Assembly: GCF_020172685.1 (NCBI RefSeq)
Contig: NZ_CP083986.1
Coordinates: 347,147 to 411,146, forward strand
Direction: 5' to 3'
DNA: 64,000 nucleotides
Origin: [Mycobacterium] nativiensis
GTDB taxonomy: Bacteria > Actinomycetota > Actinomycetes > Mycobacteriales > Mycobacteriaceae
The notes beneath the pieces were generated by a model. The model saw only the letters and a program-made list of their open reading frames with translations. It was not told where the DNA came from and did not search any database. Both the position numbers and the translations under genes were made by a program. Below, in pieces: positions 53,247-62,232 of this stretch (positions are counted from its first letter, which is position 1; every line of letters starts with the position of its first letter).

Positions 53247-54278
53247 ATGCCGATCGCAACCCCCGACGTCTACGCCGAGATGCTGCGGCGCGCCAAGGAG
53301 AACTCCTACGCGTTCCCGGCGATCAACTGCACGTCGTCGGAGACCATCAACGCGGCGATCAAGGGCTTCGCCGACGCCGGCAGTGACGGCATCATCCAGT
53401 TCTCCACCGGTGGCGCCGAGTTCGGCTCCGGCCTGGGCGTCAAGGACATGGTGACCGGCGCGGCGGCGCTGGCCGAGTTCACCCACGTGATCGCGGCCAA
53501 GTACCCGATCAACGTGGCCCTGCACACCGACCACTGCCCCAAGGACAAGCTGGACGGCTTCGTGCGCCCGCTGCTGGCGATCTCGGCTGAGCGGGTCAAG
53601 GCCGGCCAGAACCCGCTGTTCCAGTCGCACATGTGGGACGGCTCGGCCGTGCCGATCAAGGAGAACCTGGAAATCGCCACCGAGCTGCTCGCGGCGTCGG
53701 TGGCCGCCAAGATCATCCTCGAGGTCGAGATCGGCGTGGTCGGCGGCGAAGAGGACGGTGTGGAAGCCGAGATCAACGAGAAGCTCTACACCAGCCCGGA
53801 GGACTTCGAGGCCACCGTCGCGGCCCTGGGCGCCGGCGAGAAGGGCCAGTACCTGCTGGCCGCCACGTTCGGCAACGTGCACGGCGTCTACAAGCCCGGC
53901 AACGTCAAGCTGCGTCCGGAGATCCTGGCCGAAGGCCAGAAGGTGGCCTCGGCCAAGCTGGGCCTGGCGCAGGGCTCCAAGCCCTTCGACTTCGTCTTCC
54001 ACGGCGGCTCGGGCTCGCTGAAGTCCGAGATCGAGGAGGCGCTGCGCTACGGGGTGGTGAAGATGAACGTCGACACCGACACCCAGTACGCGTTCACCCG
54101 TCCGGTCGCCGCGCACATGTTCTCCAACTACGACGGTGTGCTCAAGATCGACGGCGAAGTCGGCAACAAGAAGGCCTACGACCCGCGCAGCTACCTCAAG
54201 AAGGCCGAGGCGTCCATGACCGAGCGGGTCATCGAGGCTTGCAACGACCTGCACAGCGCCGGTAAGACCCTGGGCTGA
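53247..54278 (+). CDS. fba: Class II fructose-bisphosphate aldolase
   Basis: 343 aa from the ATG at 53247 with AGGAGGAGAG. It cleaves fructose-1,6-bisphosphate in glycolysis and gluconeogenesis; zinc-dependent, cytosolic. Zinc-ligand and phosphate motifs are visible: NVALHTDHCPKDKLD near residue 95, VEIGVVGGEEDGVE near residue 165 and VFHGGSGSLKSE near residue 250. Same length as the M. tuberculosis enzyme. A convergent terminator follows. Conserved core gene. Confidence 0.97.
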   Translation: MPIATPDVYAEMLRRAKENSYAFPAINCTSSETINAAIKGFADAGSDGIIQFSTGGAEFGSGLGVKDMVTGAAALAEFTHVIAAKYPINVALHTDHCPKDKLDGFVRPLLAISAERVKAGQNPLFQSHMWDGSAVPIKENLEIATELLAASVAAKIILEVEIGVVGGEEDGVEAEINEKLYTSPEDFEATVAALGAGEKGQYLLAATFGNVHGVYKPGNVKLRPEILAEGQKVASAKLGLAQGSKPFDFVFHGGSGSLKSEIEEALRYGVVKMNVDTDTQYAFTRPVAAHMFSNYDGVLKIDGEVGNKKAYDPRSYLKKAEASMTERVIEACNDLHSAGKTLG

Positions 54279-54294
54279 GGCGTTGACTCTGTGT

Positions 54295-54329
54295 CCACGG
54301 CGGGGAAGTTCGAGAAAGCCCCGCCGTGG
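54295..54329. terminator. Bidirectional terminator between fba and the minus-strand gene at 54351
   Basis: CCACGGCGGGG (54295-54305) pairs perfectly with CCCCGCCGTGG (54319-54329), with GTTGAC...GTCAAC pairing outside it. The two flanking genes converge on it. A T-run is short, but the hairpin is strong. Confidence 0.8.
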
Positions 54330-54350
54330 GCGCAGGGTCAACGACGCTCG

Positions 54351-55232
54351 CTAGCCGCCGTGCGACTGGCAGATCTTCCACTGGTCGTCGCGGAACTGCA
54401 GGTCGAAGCTGCGGGTTGAGCGGACCCGGGGTTCATAGGCCATGAACGCGGTGACGTTCGCTTCGGCGTGCCCATCGTTGACGACGACCTCGTCGATGCT
54501 GGCGACCACCGGATACTGCTTGGCCGTCGCGATCCGGCGGTAGGTGTCGTCCCAGGCCTTCTGGTCGTAATTGACGTAGCGGTCGCGGATGTCCCCACAG
54601 GTCAGGCTGCGCAGCGCGGCCAGGTCGCCGTTCTGCATGGCGATGTCGAAGTTCTGGATGGTCCCGCGCACCCGCTCTTCCTGGGAGGCGGCTTCCCGAG
54701 TGTCACGGGTCAGCCACAAGGTGCCCAGCACCGCGACCACCGCCAACGCCAGGATGATCAGGATCAGCGCCATCACCCAGCCCCAGCTGCGAGATGAGGT
54801 GGCGGGCAGCCTGCCGCCGAATCGGGGCGGAATCTGTTGCGGGATCGCCTTTCCCGGCTCACCGCTCTGCCGAGCGATCAACTCGGTCTCCGCGTCGCCC
54901 ACCGACGGGATGACCTCGGTCTGGCCGGCGTCGAACCCCGGCGCGGTGAACCGGCGCTCCGGCGGTGCGCCTGCGCTGTCGGCCGGCTTGGGTGCGGCCT
55001 CGGTGGCGATCACCTCGGTGACGGCATCGGTGTCGGCGACATCCGCCGGATCGGCATCACCGGCCTCCGGAATGATCGTGGTGGCGGTCTCGTCCTCCGC
55101 AGACATGACGGGATGGACTTCGGTGGCCTGCTCGTCGGCCTCGGGCTGCTCGATCGGGGTGGCGTCACCGTTCTGGGGATCGTGATCGGAGGTGGGGACG
55201 TCGTCGCGGTCGGGGCCAGATGGGTTCGGCAT
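54351..55232 (-). CDS. Single-pass membrane protein, Rv0361-like
   Basis: 293 aa. The N-terminal 150 residues are an acidic Glu/Ala/Asp/Pro/Thr-rich cytoplasmic region (SAEDETATTIIPEAGDAD, DTDAVTEVIATEAAPK). One helix follows at about residues 152-172 (GWVMALILIILALAVVAVLGTLW), and an extracellular NTF2-like or DUF4878-like domain (REAASQEERVRGTIQNFDIAMQNGDLAALRS, ending DDQWKICQSHGG). Thr-Thr-Ile repeats in the cytoplasmic part could be kinase targets. Function unknown; conserved beside fba. Confidence 0.75.
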   Translation of the reverse strand: MPNPSGPDRDDVPTSDHDPQNGDATPIEQPEADEQATEVHPVMSAEDETATTIIPEAGDADPADVADTDAVTEVIATEAAPKPADSAGAPPERRFTAPGFDAGQTEVIPSVGDAETELIARQSGEPGKAIPQQIPPRFGGRLPATSSRSWGWVMALILIILALAVVAVLGTLWLTRDTREAASQEERVRGTIQNFDIAMQNGDLAALRSLTCGDIRDRYVNYDQKAWDDTYRRIATAKQYPVVASIDEVVVNDGHAEANVTAFMAYEPRVRSTRSFDLQFRDDQWKICQSHGG

Positions 55233-55330
55233 GGGCTACTGCTGTCCTCCCGCTAGCGAATCTGCTGGCGCCAGCTTACTGAGCGAGGCTGCGGATTGCC
55301 GGAGTGGCTGGCCATGGACGGCACGGCAGA

Positions 55331-55756
55331 ATGAACGATGTGACTCTCACCGGTGATCTCCTGCGCCCTGATCCGATCTTGCTGCCCGGCGACCCCGAAG
55401 CCGAGGCCGGTCTGCGGGCCGGCCAGGACCCGGTAGTTGTCGCTGCCGCGCATCCGGCGGCCTCGGTGGCGTGGGCGGCGCTGGCCGAAGCGGCATTGGC
55501 CGAGGACAAGGCGGTCACCGCCTACGCGTACGCGCGCACCGGTTACCACCGGGGCCTGGACCAGCTGCGCCGCAACGGGTGGAAGGGCTATGGCCCGGTG
55601 CCGTACGCGCATGAACCCAACCGTGGCTTCCTGCGGTGTGTGGCCGCGCTGGCGCGTGCCGCCGATGCCATCGCGGAGACCGACGAGCAGGCGCGCTGCC
55701 TGGCGCTGCTCGACGACTGCGACCCCGGCGCCCGCTCTGCGCTGGGGCTGAAGTAG
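55331..55756 (+). CDS. DUF3151 family protein
   Basis: 141 aa from the ATG at 55331, preceded by ACGGCAGA. Motifs of the family: DLLRPDPILLPGDPEAEAGLRAG, AYAYARTGYHRGLDQLRRNGWKGYGPVP and HEPNRGFLRCVAALARAADAIAE. Mostly helical and cytosolic, conserved in actinobacteria and of unknown function (Rv0360c in M. tuberculosis). It shares its stop region with the convergent CDF gene, with no gap. Confidence 0.88.
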   Translation: MNDVTLTGDLLRPDPILLPGDPEAEAGLRAGQDPVVVAAAHPAASVAWAALAEAALAEDKAVTAYAYARTGYHRGLDQLRRNGWKGYGPVPYAHEPNRGFLRCVAALARAADAIAETDEQARCLALLDDCDPGARSALGLK

Positions 55757-56644
55757 TCAGCACCGGATGGGGCAGTCGGCGCCCTGTCCGGGCGGCTCCA
55801 CCTGGACGGTGGCGTGGGTCAGCCCGCGGGCGGCCAGGATCATGCGCGCCTCGCCGAGCACCGTGCCGGCATCGCCAGTGCTGCGCAGGTGCGCGGTGGC
55901 CATGTCCCGGCCCGGCACCAGGGTCCAGACGTGCAGGTCGTGCACATCGGTGACGTCGTCGATTCCGGCTAGTGCCGCGCGCAGGTCGTTGACATCGATG
56001 TGGCTCGGTGATGCCTCGGAGAGGATCCGCAGTGCCGCCCCGGCCAGCGAGAACGCCCGCGGCAGGACCCACAGGGCGACGAAGACGGCCACCACCACGT
56101 CGGCGTAGGGCCAGTCGGTGGTGACGGTGACGACACCGGCGATCAGCACGCCGACGCTGCCGACCGTGTCGGCGACCACCTCCATGTAGGCACCGCGCAC
56201 CGCCAGGCTGCTCGAGGAGTGTGAGCGCAACAGCAGGGCTACGCCGATGTTGACGGCCAGGCCGGCCAGTGCGACGACGATCATCGGCCCGCCGGGCACG
56301 TCCGGTGCGGTGCCGATGCGGCGGATCGCCTCGGTGAGGATGAACGTCGCCACCCCGATCAGCAGCACCGCGTTGGCAACCGCGGTGAACACCTCGGCGC
56401 GGTGCCAGCCGTAGGTGCGCGACGGCGACGTGCTGCCGCGCCGAGCCAGCATCACCGCCGCCACTCCCATGAACAGGGCGGCCAGATCGGTGAGCAGATG
56501 CCCGGCGTCGGCCAGCAGGGCGATCGAGCCGATCGCCACGGCGGTGGTCACTTCGACGGCGAAGAACGCGGTCAGGATCACCGCCGCGATGACCATCCGG
56601 GACAGCCGGGCGTCGGTGTGACTGTGATCGTGACCGGCGCTCAT
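55757..56644 (-). CDS. Cation diffusion facilitator transporter
   Basis: 295 aa from the ATG at 56644. The His-rich leader GHDHSHTDARL and the helix-2 metal site ALLADAGHLLTDLAAL (D-A-x-H-x-x-x-D type) are complete, as is the helix-5 site YMEVVADTVGSVGVL. Helix-rich core plus a C-terminal cytoplasmic domain with DVNDLRAALAGIDDVTDVHDLHVWTLVPG and a Cys-rich end GADCPIRC. Likely exports zinc, iron or cobalt. Contrast the defective relative at 29291. Confidence 0.9.
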   Translation of the reverse strand: MSAGHDHSHTDARLSRMVIAAVILTAFFAVEVTTAVAIGSIALLADAGHLLTDLAALFMGVAAVMLARRGSTSPSRTYGWHRAEVFTAVANAVLLIGVATFILTEAIRRIGTAPDVPGGPMIVVALAGLAVNIGVALLLRSHSSSSLAVRGAYMEVVADTVGSVGVLIAGVVTVTTDWPYADVVVAVFVALWVLPRAFSLAGAALRILSEASPSHIDVNDLRAALAGIDDVTDVHDLHVWTLVPGRDMATAHLRSTGDAGTVLGEARMILAARGLTHATVQVEPPGQGADCPIRC

Positions 56645-56693
56645 GGCTAGCAAATATAGGTCGCGGGCCGACGGCGTGGTGCACGCTTCCGCG

Positions 56694-57479
56694 TCAGAAC
56701 CAGGCGCTCCAGAACTGCGTCAGCGACATCCCCCATGACACCAGCATCCGCGGCACGTCGAACAGGTCGAAGAACCACAGCACCAGCCCGAAGAACTTCT
56801 GGTTCAACATCGGCGACGAGATCAGCAGCACCAGCAGAACCAGCAGGCCCCACTGTTGGAACGGCGCCAGGGCGCGTTGAGTCGCCGGGCTCAGGTGCGG
56901 CTCCAGCGCGCCGTAGCCGTCCAGTCCCGGCACCGGCAGCAGGTTCAGCACCACCGCGGTGACCTGCAGGAAACCCAGGAATGCCACGCCGGACCAGAAC
57001 ACCGGATGCGCGGGGTCGTAGAACATCCGGGTGGCGCCCAGCAGCAGCACCGCCAGTGCCACGTTGGCCGCCGGGCCGGCCAGGCTGACCAGGGTGCGTC
57101 GCCGCGGCGTCATGAACGAGGTCTGCACGAACACCGCCCCGCCGGGCAGACCGATGCCGCCCAACGCGATGAACAGCATCGGCAGCACCAGCGACAGCCC
57201 CGGGTGCGTGTAGCGCAGGGGGTTGAGGGTCAGGTAGCCGCGCATCGCGACGCCGTGGTCGCCGAACCGCCACGCGGTGTAGGCGTGGCCGAATTCGTGC
57301 AGGCACAGCGACACCAGCCAGCCGGCGATCACGAAGACGAACACCCCGGCGTAGGCCAGTGGCCGGATGTCGGCGGCCGCCCGCCACGCCAGCACCCCGC
57401 CGAGGGCGGTCACGGCCACCAGAGCCAAAAAGATCGGGCTGGGTCGTACGGCCTGGCCGCGCAGCGGATGGACGTTCAC
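56694..57479 (-). CDS. Site-2-type zinc metalloprotease, M50 family
   Basis: 261 aa, about six helices. The zinc motif is HEFGHAYTAWRFGD near residue 61 in the first helices, and the second motif around FLNLLPVPGLDGYGAL (NLxPxxxxDG) is conserved near residue 170. This is the short M50 group found next to purA in mycobacteria (Rv0359). It would cleave within the membrane, perhaps releasing anti-sigma factors; no target is known here. Confidence 0.9.
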   Translation of the reverse strand: MNVHPLRGQAVRPSPIFLALVAVTALGGVLAWRAAADIRPLAYAGVFVFVIAGWLVSLCLHEFGHAYTAWRFGDHGVAMRGYLTLNPLRYTHPGLSLVLPMLFIALGGIGLPGGAVFVQTSFMTPRRRTLVSLAGPAANVALAVLLLGATRMFYDPAHPVFWSGVAFLGFLQVTAVVLNLLPVPGLDGYGALEPHLSPATQRALAPFQQWGLLVLLVLLISSPMLNQKFFGLVLWFFDLFDVPRMLVSWGMSLTQFWSAWF

Positions 57480-57489
57480 GCCCGTGAAC

Positions 57490-58158
57490 CTATCCGACCA
57501 GCAACCAGTCCTCGATGTGTCGGTAGAAGGTGGAACGCTTCACCGTCCGGGTCCCGAAGACCTCGTCGCGCACCACCAGCGCGCCGGTGGTGCCCAGCTG
57601 CGCCGCCCGGCCGGGCACCCAACGCCGCACCCGGCCGCGCCGGGTGGGAATGCCGGCTCGCAGCCCGGGCGCGGTGGGGATCGGTTCGATCCGCACTTCG
57701 GCGACGCTTCCGTCGAACAGTGCGGCGTCGTCGACGATGCCCTCACCACGCAGCATCGCGGTACCGTCCACCGGCAGCCAGCGGCCGACACCCACCAGCG
57801 CGGTCCCGGCATCGTCGCGGATCAGCGGTCTCAAGTGCGCCGTGCCCCGGCGCGCGCGCCGGGCCGCCCGCCAGCCGCCCGGCAGTCGGTACGCCCTGGT
57901 GGCCGGGGTGCGCCGTGGCGGCGCGTAGCCGATCTCGACGTCCAACCGGTCGGCTCGCAGCAGTCGGGTCAGTACTCGGGCCAGGTCCGCGTCGCCGCCG
58001 ACGACCACCAACCTGCGGTACCGCTCGATCGCCGCGTCGACGGTCGCGTCGACGGCTTTGTCGTCGATCGGCAGCGCCGCCAGACCGCGCAACGGGCGCG
58101 GCACAGGTCGCCCGGCAAACACCAGTACGGCGGTCTCGGGCGCGTTAGTGGCGTTCAA
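57490..58158 (-). CDS. Conserved hypothetical protein, Rv0358-like
   Basis: 222 aa. It begins NATNAPETAVLVFAGRPVPRPLRGLAALP, with [28 protein letters not shown] (a nucleotide-binding-like GGDADL segment), and is Arg-rich in the middle and C-terminal part (HLRPLIRDDAGTALVGVGRWLPV). It is divergent from purA by 79 bp and lies behind the M50 gene. No catalytic motif I can name, so the function is unassigned. Confidence 0.65.
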   Translation of the reverse strand: MNATNAPETAVLVFAGRPVPRPLRGLAALPIDDKAVDATVDAAIERYRRLVVVGGDADLARVLTRLLRADRLDVEIGYAPPRRTPATRAYRLPGGWRAARRARRGTAHLRPLIRDDAGTALVGVGRWLPVDGTAMLRGEGIVDDAALFDGSVAEVRIEPIPTAPGLRAGIPTRRGRVRRWVPGRAAQLGTTGALVVRDEVFGTRTVKRSTFYRHIEDWLLVG

Positions 58159-58237
58159 CGCTCTCCTTGTGAATCACTTCAGATAGGCTCAGTCACCGGC
58201 TGGACCACAGTAAGCCAAGACAGTTAGCGAGAATTCC

Positions 58238-59536
58238 ATGCCGGCAATCGTCGTCATCGGCGCCCAGTGGGGCGACGAGGGCAAAGGAAAAGCCACCGAC
58301 CTACTGGGCGAACGAGTCCAATGGGTGGTGCGCTACCAGGGCGGCAACAACGCCGGCCACACGGTGGTGTTGCCCACCGGGGAGAACTTCGCGCTGCACC
58401 TGATCCCGTCCGGGGTGCTGTCGCCGCACGTCACCAACGTCATCGGCAACGGTGTGGTGGTAGACCCGGGGGTGCTGCTCGACGAGCTGGCCGGCCTGGA
58501 GCGGCGCGGCGTGGACACCTCGCGGCTGCTGATCTCCGCCGACGCGCACCTGCTGATGCCCTACCACGTGGCTATCGACAAGGTGACCGAGCGCTACATG
58601 GGCAGCAAGAAGATCGGCACCACCGGCCGCGGCATCGGGCCCTGCTACCAGGACAAGATCGCCAGGATCGGGATCCGGGTCGCCGACGTGCTCGACAAGG
58701 AGTCGCTGGCCCAGAAGATCGAGGCCGCCCTGGAGTTCAAGAACCAGGTGCTGGTCAAGATCTACAACCGCAAGGCGCTGGACCCCGAACAGGTGCTCGA
58801 GGACCTGCTGGCGCAGGCCGAGGGCTTCAAGCACCGCATCGCCGACACCGCGCTGGTGCTGGGCGCCGCGCTGGACCGCGGCGAGAACGTGCTGCTGGAA
58901 GGCTCGCAGGGCACCCTGCTGGACGTCGACCACGGCACCTACCCGTACGTGACGTCCTCCAACCCGACCGCGGGCGGGGCGGCGGTGGGCTCCGGGGTCG
59001 GACCCACCCGCATCACCACGGTGCTGGGGATCCTGAAGGCCTACACCACCCGGGTGGGTTCGGGGCCGTTCCCCACCGAGCTGTTCGACGCCCACGGCGA
59101 GTACCTGTCCAAGACCGGTGGTGAGGTCGGGGTGACCACCGGCCGCCAGCGGCGCTGCGGCTGGTTCGACGCGGTGATCGCCCGCTACGCCACCCGGGTC
59201 AACGGCATCACCGACTACTTCCTGACCAAGCTCGACGTGCTCTCCAGCCTGGAGACCGTGCCGGTATGTGTCGGCTACACCGTCGACGGCAAGCGCACCG
59301 ACGAACTGCCGATGACCCAGGACGAATTCGCCCGTGCCGAACCGGTTTACGAAGAGTTGCCGGGCTGGTGGGAGGACATCTCTGGCGCCCGCACCTTCGA
59401 AGAGCTGCCCCCCAATGCGCGCGACTACGTGTCGCGGGTGGAAGAGATCGCCGGGGCGCAGGTGTCGTGCATCGGGGTCGGCCCCGGCCGGGAGCAGACC
59501 ATTGTGCGACACGACGTCGTGCGGGACCACACGTGA
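58238..59536 (+). CDS. purA: Adenylosuccinate synthetase
   Basis: 432 aa. It converts IMP and aspartate to adenylosuccinate with GTP. The N-terminal P-loop [17 protein letters not shown], catalytic His in [48 protein letters not shown] and the C-terminal [15 protein letters not shown] are all present. Normal length. The stop overlaps the thioesterase start by GTGA. Cytosolic core purine gene. Confidence 0.98.
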   Translation: MPAIVVIGAQWGDEGKGKATDLLGERVQWVVRYQGGNNAGHTVVLPTGENFALHLIPSGVLSPHVTNVIGNGVVVDPGVLLDELAGLERRGVDTSRLLISADAHLLMPYHVAIDKVTERYMGSKKIGTTGRGIGPCYQDKIARIGIRVADVLDKESLAQKIEAALEFKNQVLVKIYNRKALDPEQVLEDLLAQAEGFKHRIADTALVLGAALDRGENVLLEGSQGTLLDVDHGTYPYVTSSNPTAGGAAVGSGVGPTRITTVLGILKAYTTRVGSGPFPTELFDAHGEYLSKTGGEVGVTTGRQRRCGWFDAVIARYATRVNGITDYFLTKLDVLSSLETVPVCVGYTVDGKRTDELPMTQDEFARAEPVYEELPGWWEDISGARTFEELPPNARDYVSRVEEIAGAQVSCIGVGPGREQTIVRHDVVRDHT

Positions 59537-60189
59537 GCGAGCCAAAGCCCTTGAACGACACCGACAGCACCGACCTCGACCCGGATTACGCCACGCACGG
59601 TGGCTTCCCCGACTTCGCGGTCATCGACCCGAGCCCGGGCTTCGCGCGGTTCGTCACCGCCATGCGGCGGCTGCAGGACCTGGCGGTGTCGACGGCCCCC
59701 GACGACACCACCTGGGACGACGCCGCCGACCGTGCCGAGGCGTTGGTGGCGCTGCTGGAGAAGTACCCGGCGTCGCAGGCTGTCGCCCCGGCCGGGCGCG
59801 CGCCCTCGATGCCGGGCATGGGCAGTCTGCTGCTGCCGCCGTGGCGGATCACCCGGTTCGAGCCCGACGGCGTCTCGATGGCGGGGCATTTCAGCAGGTT
59901 CCACGTGGGCGGCAACTCCGCGGTGCACGGCGGCGTCTTGCCGCTGCTGTTCGACTGGATGTTCGGGATGGTGGTGCACGCCGCGAACCGTCCGATCAGC
60001 CGGACCGCGTTCCTGCACGTGGACTACCGCAAGGTCACCCCGATCGACGCCCCGTTGCTGGTGCACGGCCGGATCGACAAGGCCGAGGGACGCAAGGCGT
60101 TCATCACCGCCGAACTCACCGACACCGACGGCACCGTGCTGGCCGAAGCGCAGGGGCTGATGGTGCGGCTGCTGCCGGGGCAGCCCTAG
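59533..60189 (+). CDS. PaaI-type hot-dog thioesterase
   Basis: 218 aa from the GTG at 59533, overlapping purA. The hot-dog motif is at about residues 133-160: [20 protein letters not shown], followed by [22 protein letters not shown]. The N-terminal 100 residues form an extra helical region with [20 protein letters not shown]. Such enzymes hydrolyse acyl-CoA thioesters. Matches Rv0356c, and its coupling to purA is conserved. Confidence 0.85.
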   Translation: MSEPKPLNDTDSTDLDPDYATHGGFPDFAVIDPSPGFARFVTAMRRLQDLAVSTAPDDTTWDDAADRAEALVALLEKYPASQAVAPAGRAPSMPGMGSLLLPPWRITRFEPDGVSMAGHFSRFHVGGNSAVHGGVLPLLFDWMFGMVVHAANRPISRTAFLHVDYRKVTPIDAPLLVHGRIDKAEGRKAFITAELTDTDGTVLAEAQGLMVRLLPGQP

Positions 60190-60545
60190 CCGGACCTGCG
60201 CGGGCCCTCGATCGTCATCGCCGCGAACAGGGCCAGCAACGACGCGGCCGGTGCGGCGTTGGCGATGCTGTCACGGACTCGGATGTGGGCGCCCACGGCG
60301 AGGATGAAATACAGCGTCAACGCCGCGGTGGTCAGCCGGGCCAGCGCCGGGAACCGGTGCACCGACAGCAGACCGATCGCCGAGGCGGCCTTGACGATCG
60401 GCAGAACCGGCCGAACCTGTTGCGGGACCTGCACGGTGTCGAGTGCTTTGGCGATGTAGGGCACCGGGATGGCGCACAGCACCGCGTCGGTGGCTTGGGG
60501 GGCGGCCAGGCCCGTATAGGTCTTCGGTGACGTCAGCACACTCAT
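60186..60545 (-). CDS. DoxX-like membrane protein
   Basis: 119 aa from the ATG at 60545, four helices (YTGLAAPQATDAVLCAIPVP, PIVKAASAIGLLS, LTTAALTLYFILAVGAHIRV and AAPAASLLALFAAM). The pattern VKAASAIGLL and YFILAVGAHIRVRD fits DoxX-like proteins (PF13564), a small quinone- or redox-related membrane family. Convergent overlap of 4 bp with the thioesterase gene and 11 bp behind the antiporter gene. Confidence 0.75.
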   Translation of the reverse strand: MSVLTSPKTYTGLAAPQATDAVLCAIPVPYIAKALDTVQVPQQVRPVLPIVKAASAIGLLSVHRFPALARLTTAALTLYFILAVGAHIRVRDSIANAAPAASLLALFAAMTIEGPRRSG

Positions 60546-60556
60546 ACTCGCCAAGG

Positions 60557-62155
60557 CTAATCCAGGTTGAGTGTCGCCTCTTCCAGGTCCAGCCGGTGCA
60601 GCACGGCGCGCAGCACCTGGTCGTCGATGTGGCCGCGGTCGCGTTCGGCGATCAGCGCCACCCGCTCGGCGGCCAGCATCTCCAGCCGCAGCCGGCGAAA
60701 CGCCGTGGTGGCGGTCTCGTCGCTGTCGTCGTCGGGATCGAGGCGCCGCAACCGCTCTCGTGCCGCGTTGCGCCGCCGGGCGTTCAGGCTGCGCAGCGCC
60801 TCGGCGGCACGTTCGCTGGCCGGTGACGGCTCCGTCGAGGCGAGCACCTCATCGAGCCGGTCGGCGGCGGCCCGGGCCGCCTTGTCTTGCGCACCGGCCG
60901 CGGCGACCGCGTCGGCGCGTTCCTGGTCGGTGCTCACGCCCAGCCGCCGGATCAGCCACGGCAGCGTGAGCCCGTGCAGCAGCAGGGTGCCGATCACCAC
61001 CACGAAAGTCAGGAACACCAGCTGCGGACGGCCCGGGAACCGCTCGCCCGCCAGCGTCGTGAGCGGTACACCGAACGCGGCCGCCAGCGACACCACTCCG
61101 CGCATCCCCGCCCACGCCAGCACGAACACCTGTCCGGGAGTGGGGGCCACCTCGCTCTGGCGGACCTTCGCCGACAGCATCCGGGGCAGGTAGGCGAACG
61201 TGACCACCCACACCGCCCGCACCGCCAGCAGCGTCCCGAACACCGCCAGCGATGCGACGGTCAGGCTCGCGAACCGCACCCCGTGCATGTTCTGCACCAC
61301 CGTCGGCAGTTGCAGTCCGATCAGCAGAAACGCGAACGACTCCAGCACCAGTTGCACTGCCCGCCAGACGGCCTGGTCCTGCAGTCGGGTGGCGTAGTGG
61401 GCGCGGGTGAAACGCTGTCCGAGGATCAACGCGGCCACCACCACCGCGAGCACCCCGGAGCCGTGGATCTCCTCGGCCGCCAGGTAGATCACGAACGGGG
61501 CCAGCAGCCCGACCGCGCTCTCCACCAGCGGATCGGTCAGCCGGGCCCGGATGACGACGATCAGCGCCCCGAACACCACCCCCACCAGCACACCGCCGAC
61601 CGCCGCCAGCGCGAATGTCAGCAGCCCCATGCCCCAGCCGGTCGCGGCACCGATCGCCGCGGCCAGCGCCACCTTGTAGACGGTCAGTGCGGTCGCGTCA
61701 TTGAGCAGGCTCTCCCCGCCCAGCAGCGTCATGATCCGGCGCGGCAGCCCCAGCCGGCGGCCGATCGCGGTCGCCGACACCGCGTCGGGCGGCGCCACGA
61801 TCGCGCCCAGGGTCAGCGCGGCGGCCAGGGTCAGTTCGGGCACGGTGTAGTAGGCGACCACGCCGACCGCGACCGTGGTGGCCAGCGGCAGCCCGACCGC
61901 CAGCAGCATGATCGGGCGTTTGTTGCGGCGCATGCTGATGAACGAGCTCTCCAGCCCCGCCGACCACAGCAATGGCGGCAGGATCACGAACAGCACCAGG
62001 TCGGGCCGCAGGGTGATCTCCGGTATCCCCGGGACCAGCCCGACCAGCAGGCCGGCGATCACCAGCACCAGCGGGGCGGACAGCTTGCGATCTCGTGCGA
62101 TGGCTGCGATCAGCACTGCGGTCACCAGGGCGCCCAGCAGTGTGGCGTTCACCAT
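60557..62155 (-). CDS. Na+/H+ antiporter, CPA1 family
   Basis: 532 aa with about 12 helices from NATLLGALVTAVLIAAIARD to FVVVIGTLLLHGLTLPWLI, then a cytoplasmic tail of about 130 residues rich in Arg, Ala and Glu (RLDEVLASTEPSPASERAAEALRS). The motif LLNDATALTVYKVALA near residue 150 and APPDAVSATAIGRRLGLP are the ion-site signatures of CPA1 exchangers. It exports Na+ or K+ against protons. The regulatory tail is longer than in many relatives. Confidence 0.9.
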   Translation of the reverse strand: MVNATLLGALVTAVLIAAIARDRKLSAPLVLVIAGLLVGLVPGIPEITLRPDLVLFVILPPLLWSAGLESSFISMRRNKRPIMLLAVGLPLATTVAVGVVAYYTVPELTLAAALTLGAIVAPPDAVSATAIGRRLGLPRRIMTLLGGESLLNDATALTVYKVALAAAIGAATGWGMGLLTFALAAVGGVLVGVVFGALIVVIRARLTDPLVESAVGLLAPFVIYLAAEEIHGSGVLAVVVAALILGQRFTRAHYATRLQDQAVWRAVQLVLESFAFLLIGLQLPTVVQNMHGVRFASLTVASLAVFGTLLAVRAVWVVTFAYLPRMLSAKVRQSEVAPTPGQVFVLAWAGMRGVVSLAAAFGVPLTTLAGERFPGRPQLVFLTFVVVIGTLLLHGLTLPWLIRRLGVSTDQERADAVAAAGAQDKAARAAADRLDEVLASTEPSPASERAAEALRSLNARRRNAARERLRRLDPDDDSDETATTAFRRLRLEMLAAERVALIAERDRGHIDDQVLRAVLHRLDLEEATLNLD

Positions 62156-62232
62156 CGCCGCGCCTTTCGTCCGTGTTCGCCCCTATTCTTGAGCAGCATG
62201 CAACATTGCCTTGGCGCGGGAGGGTGGGGCAG

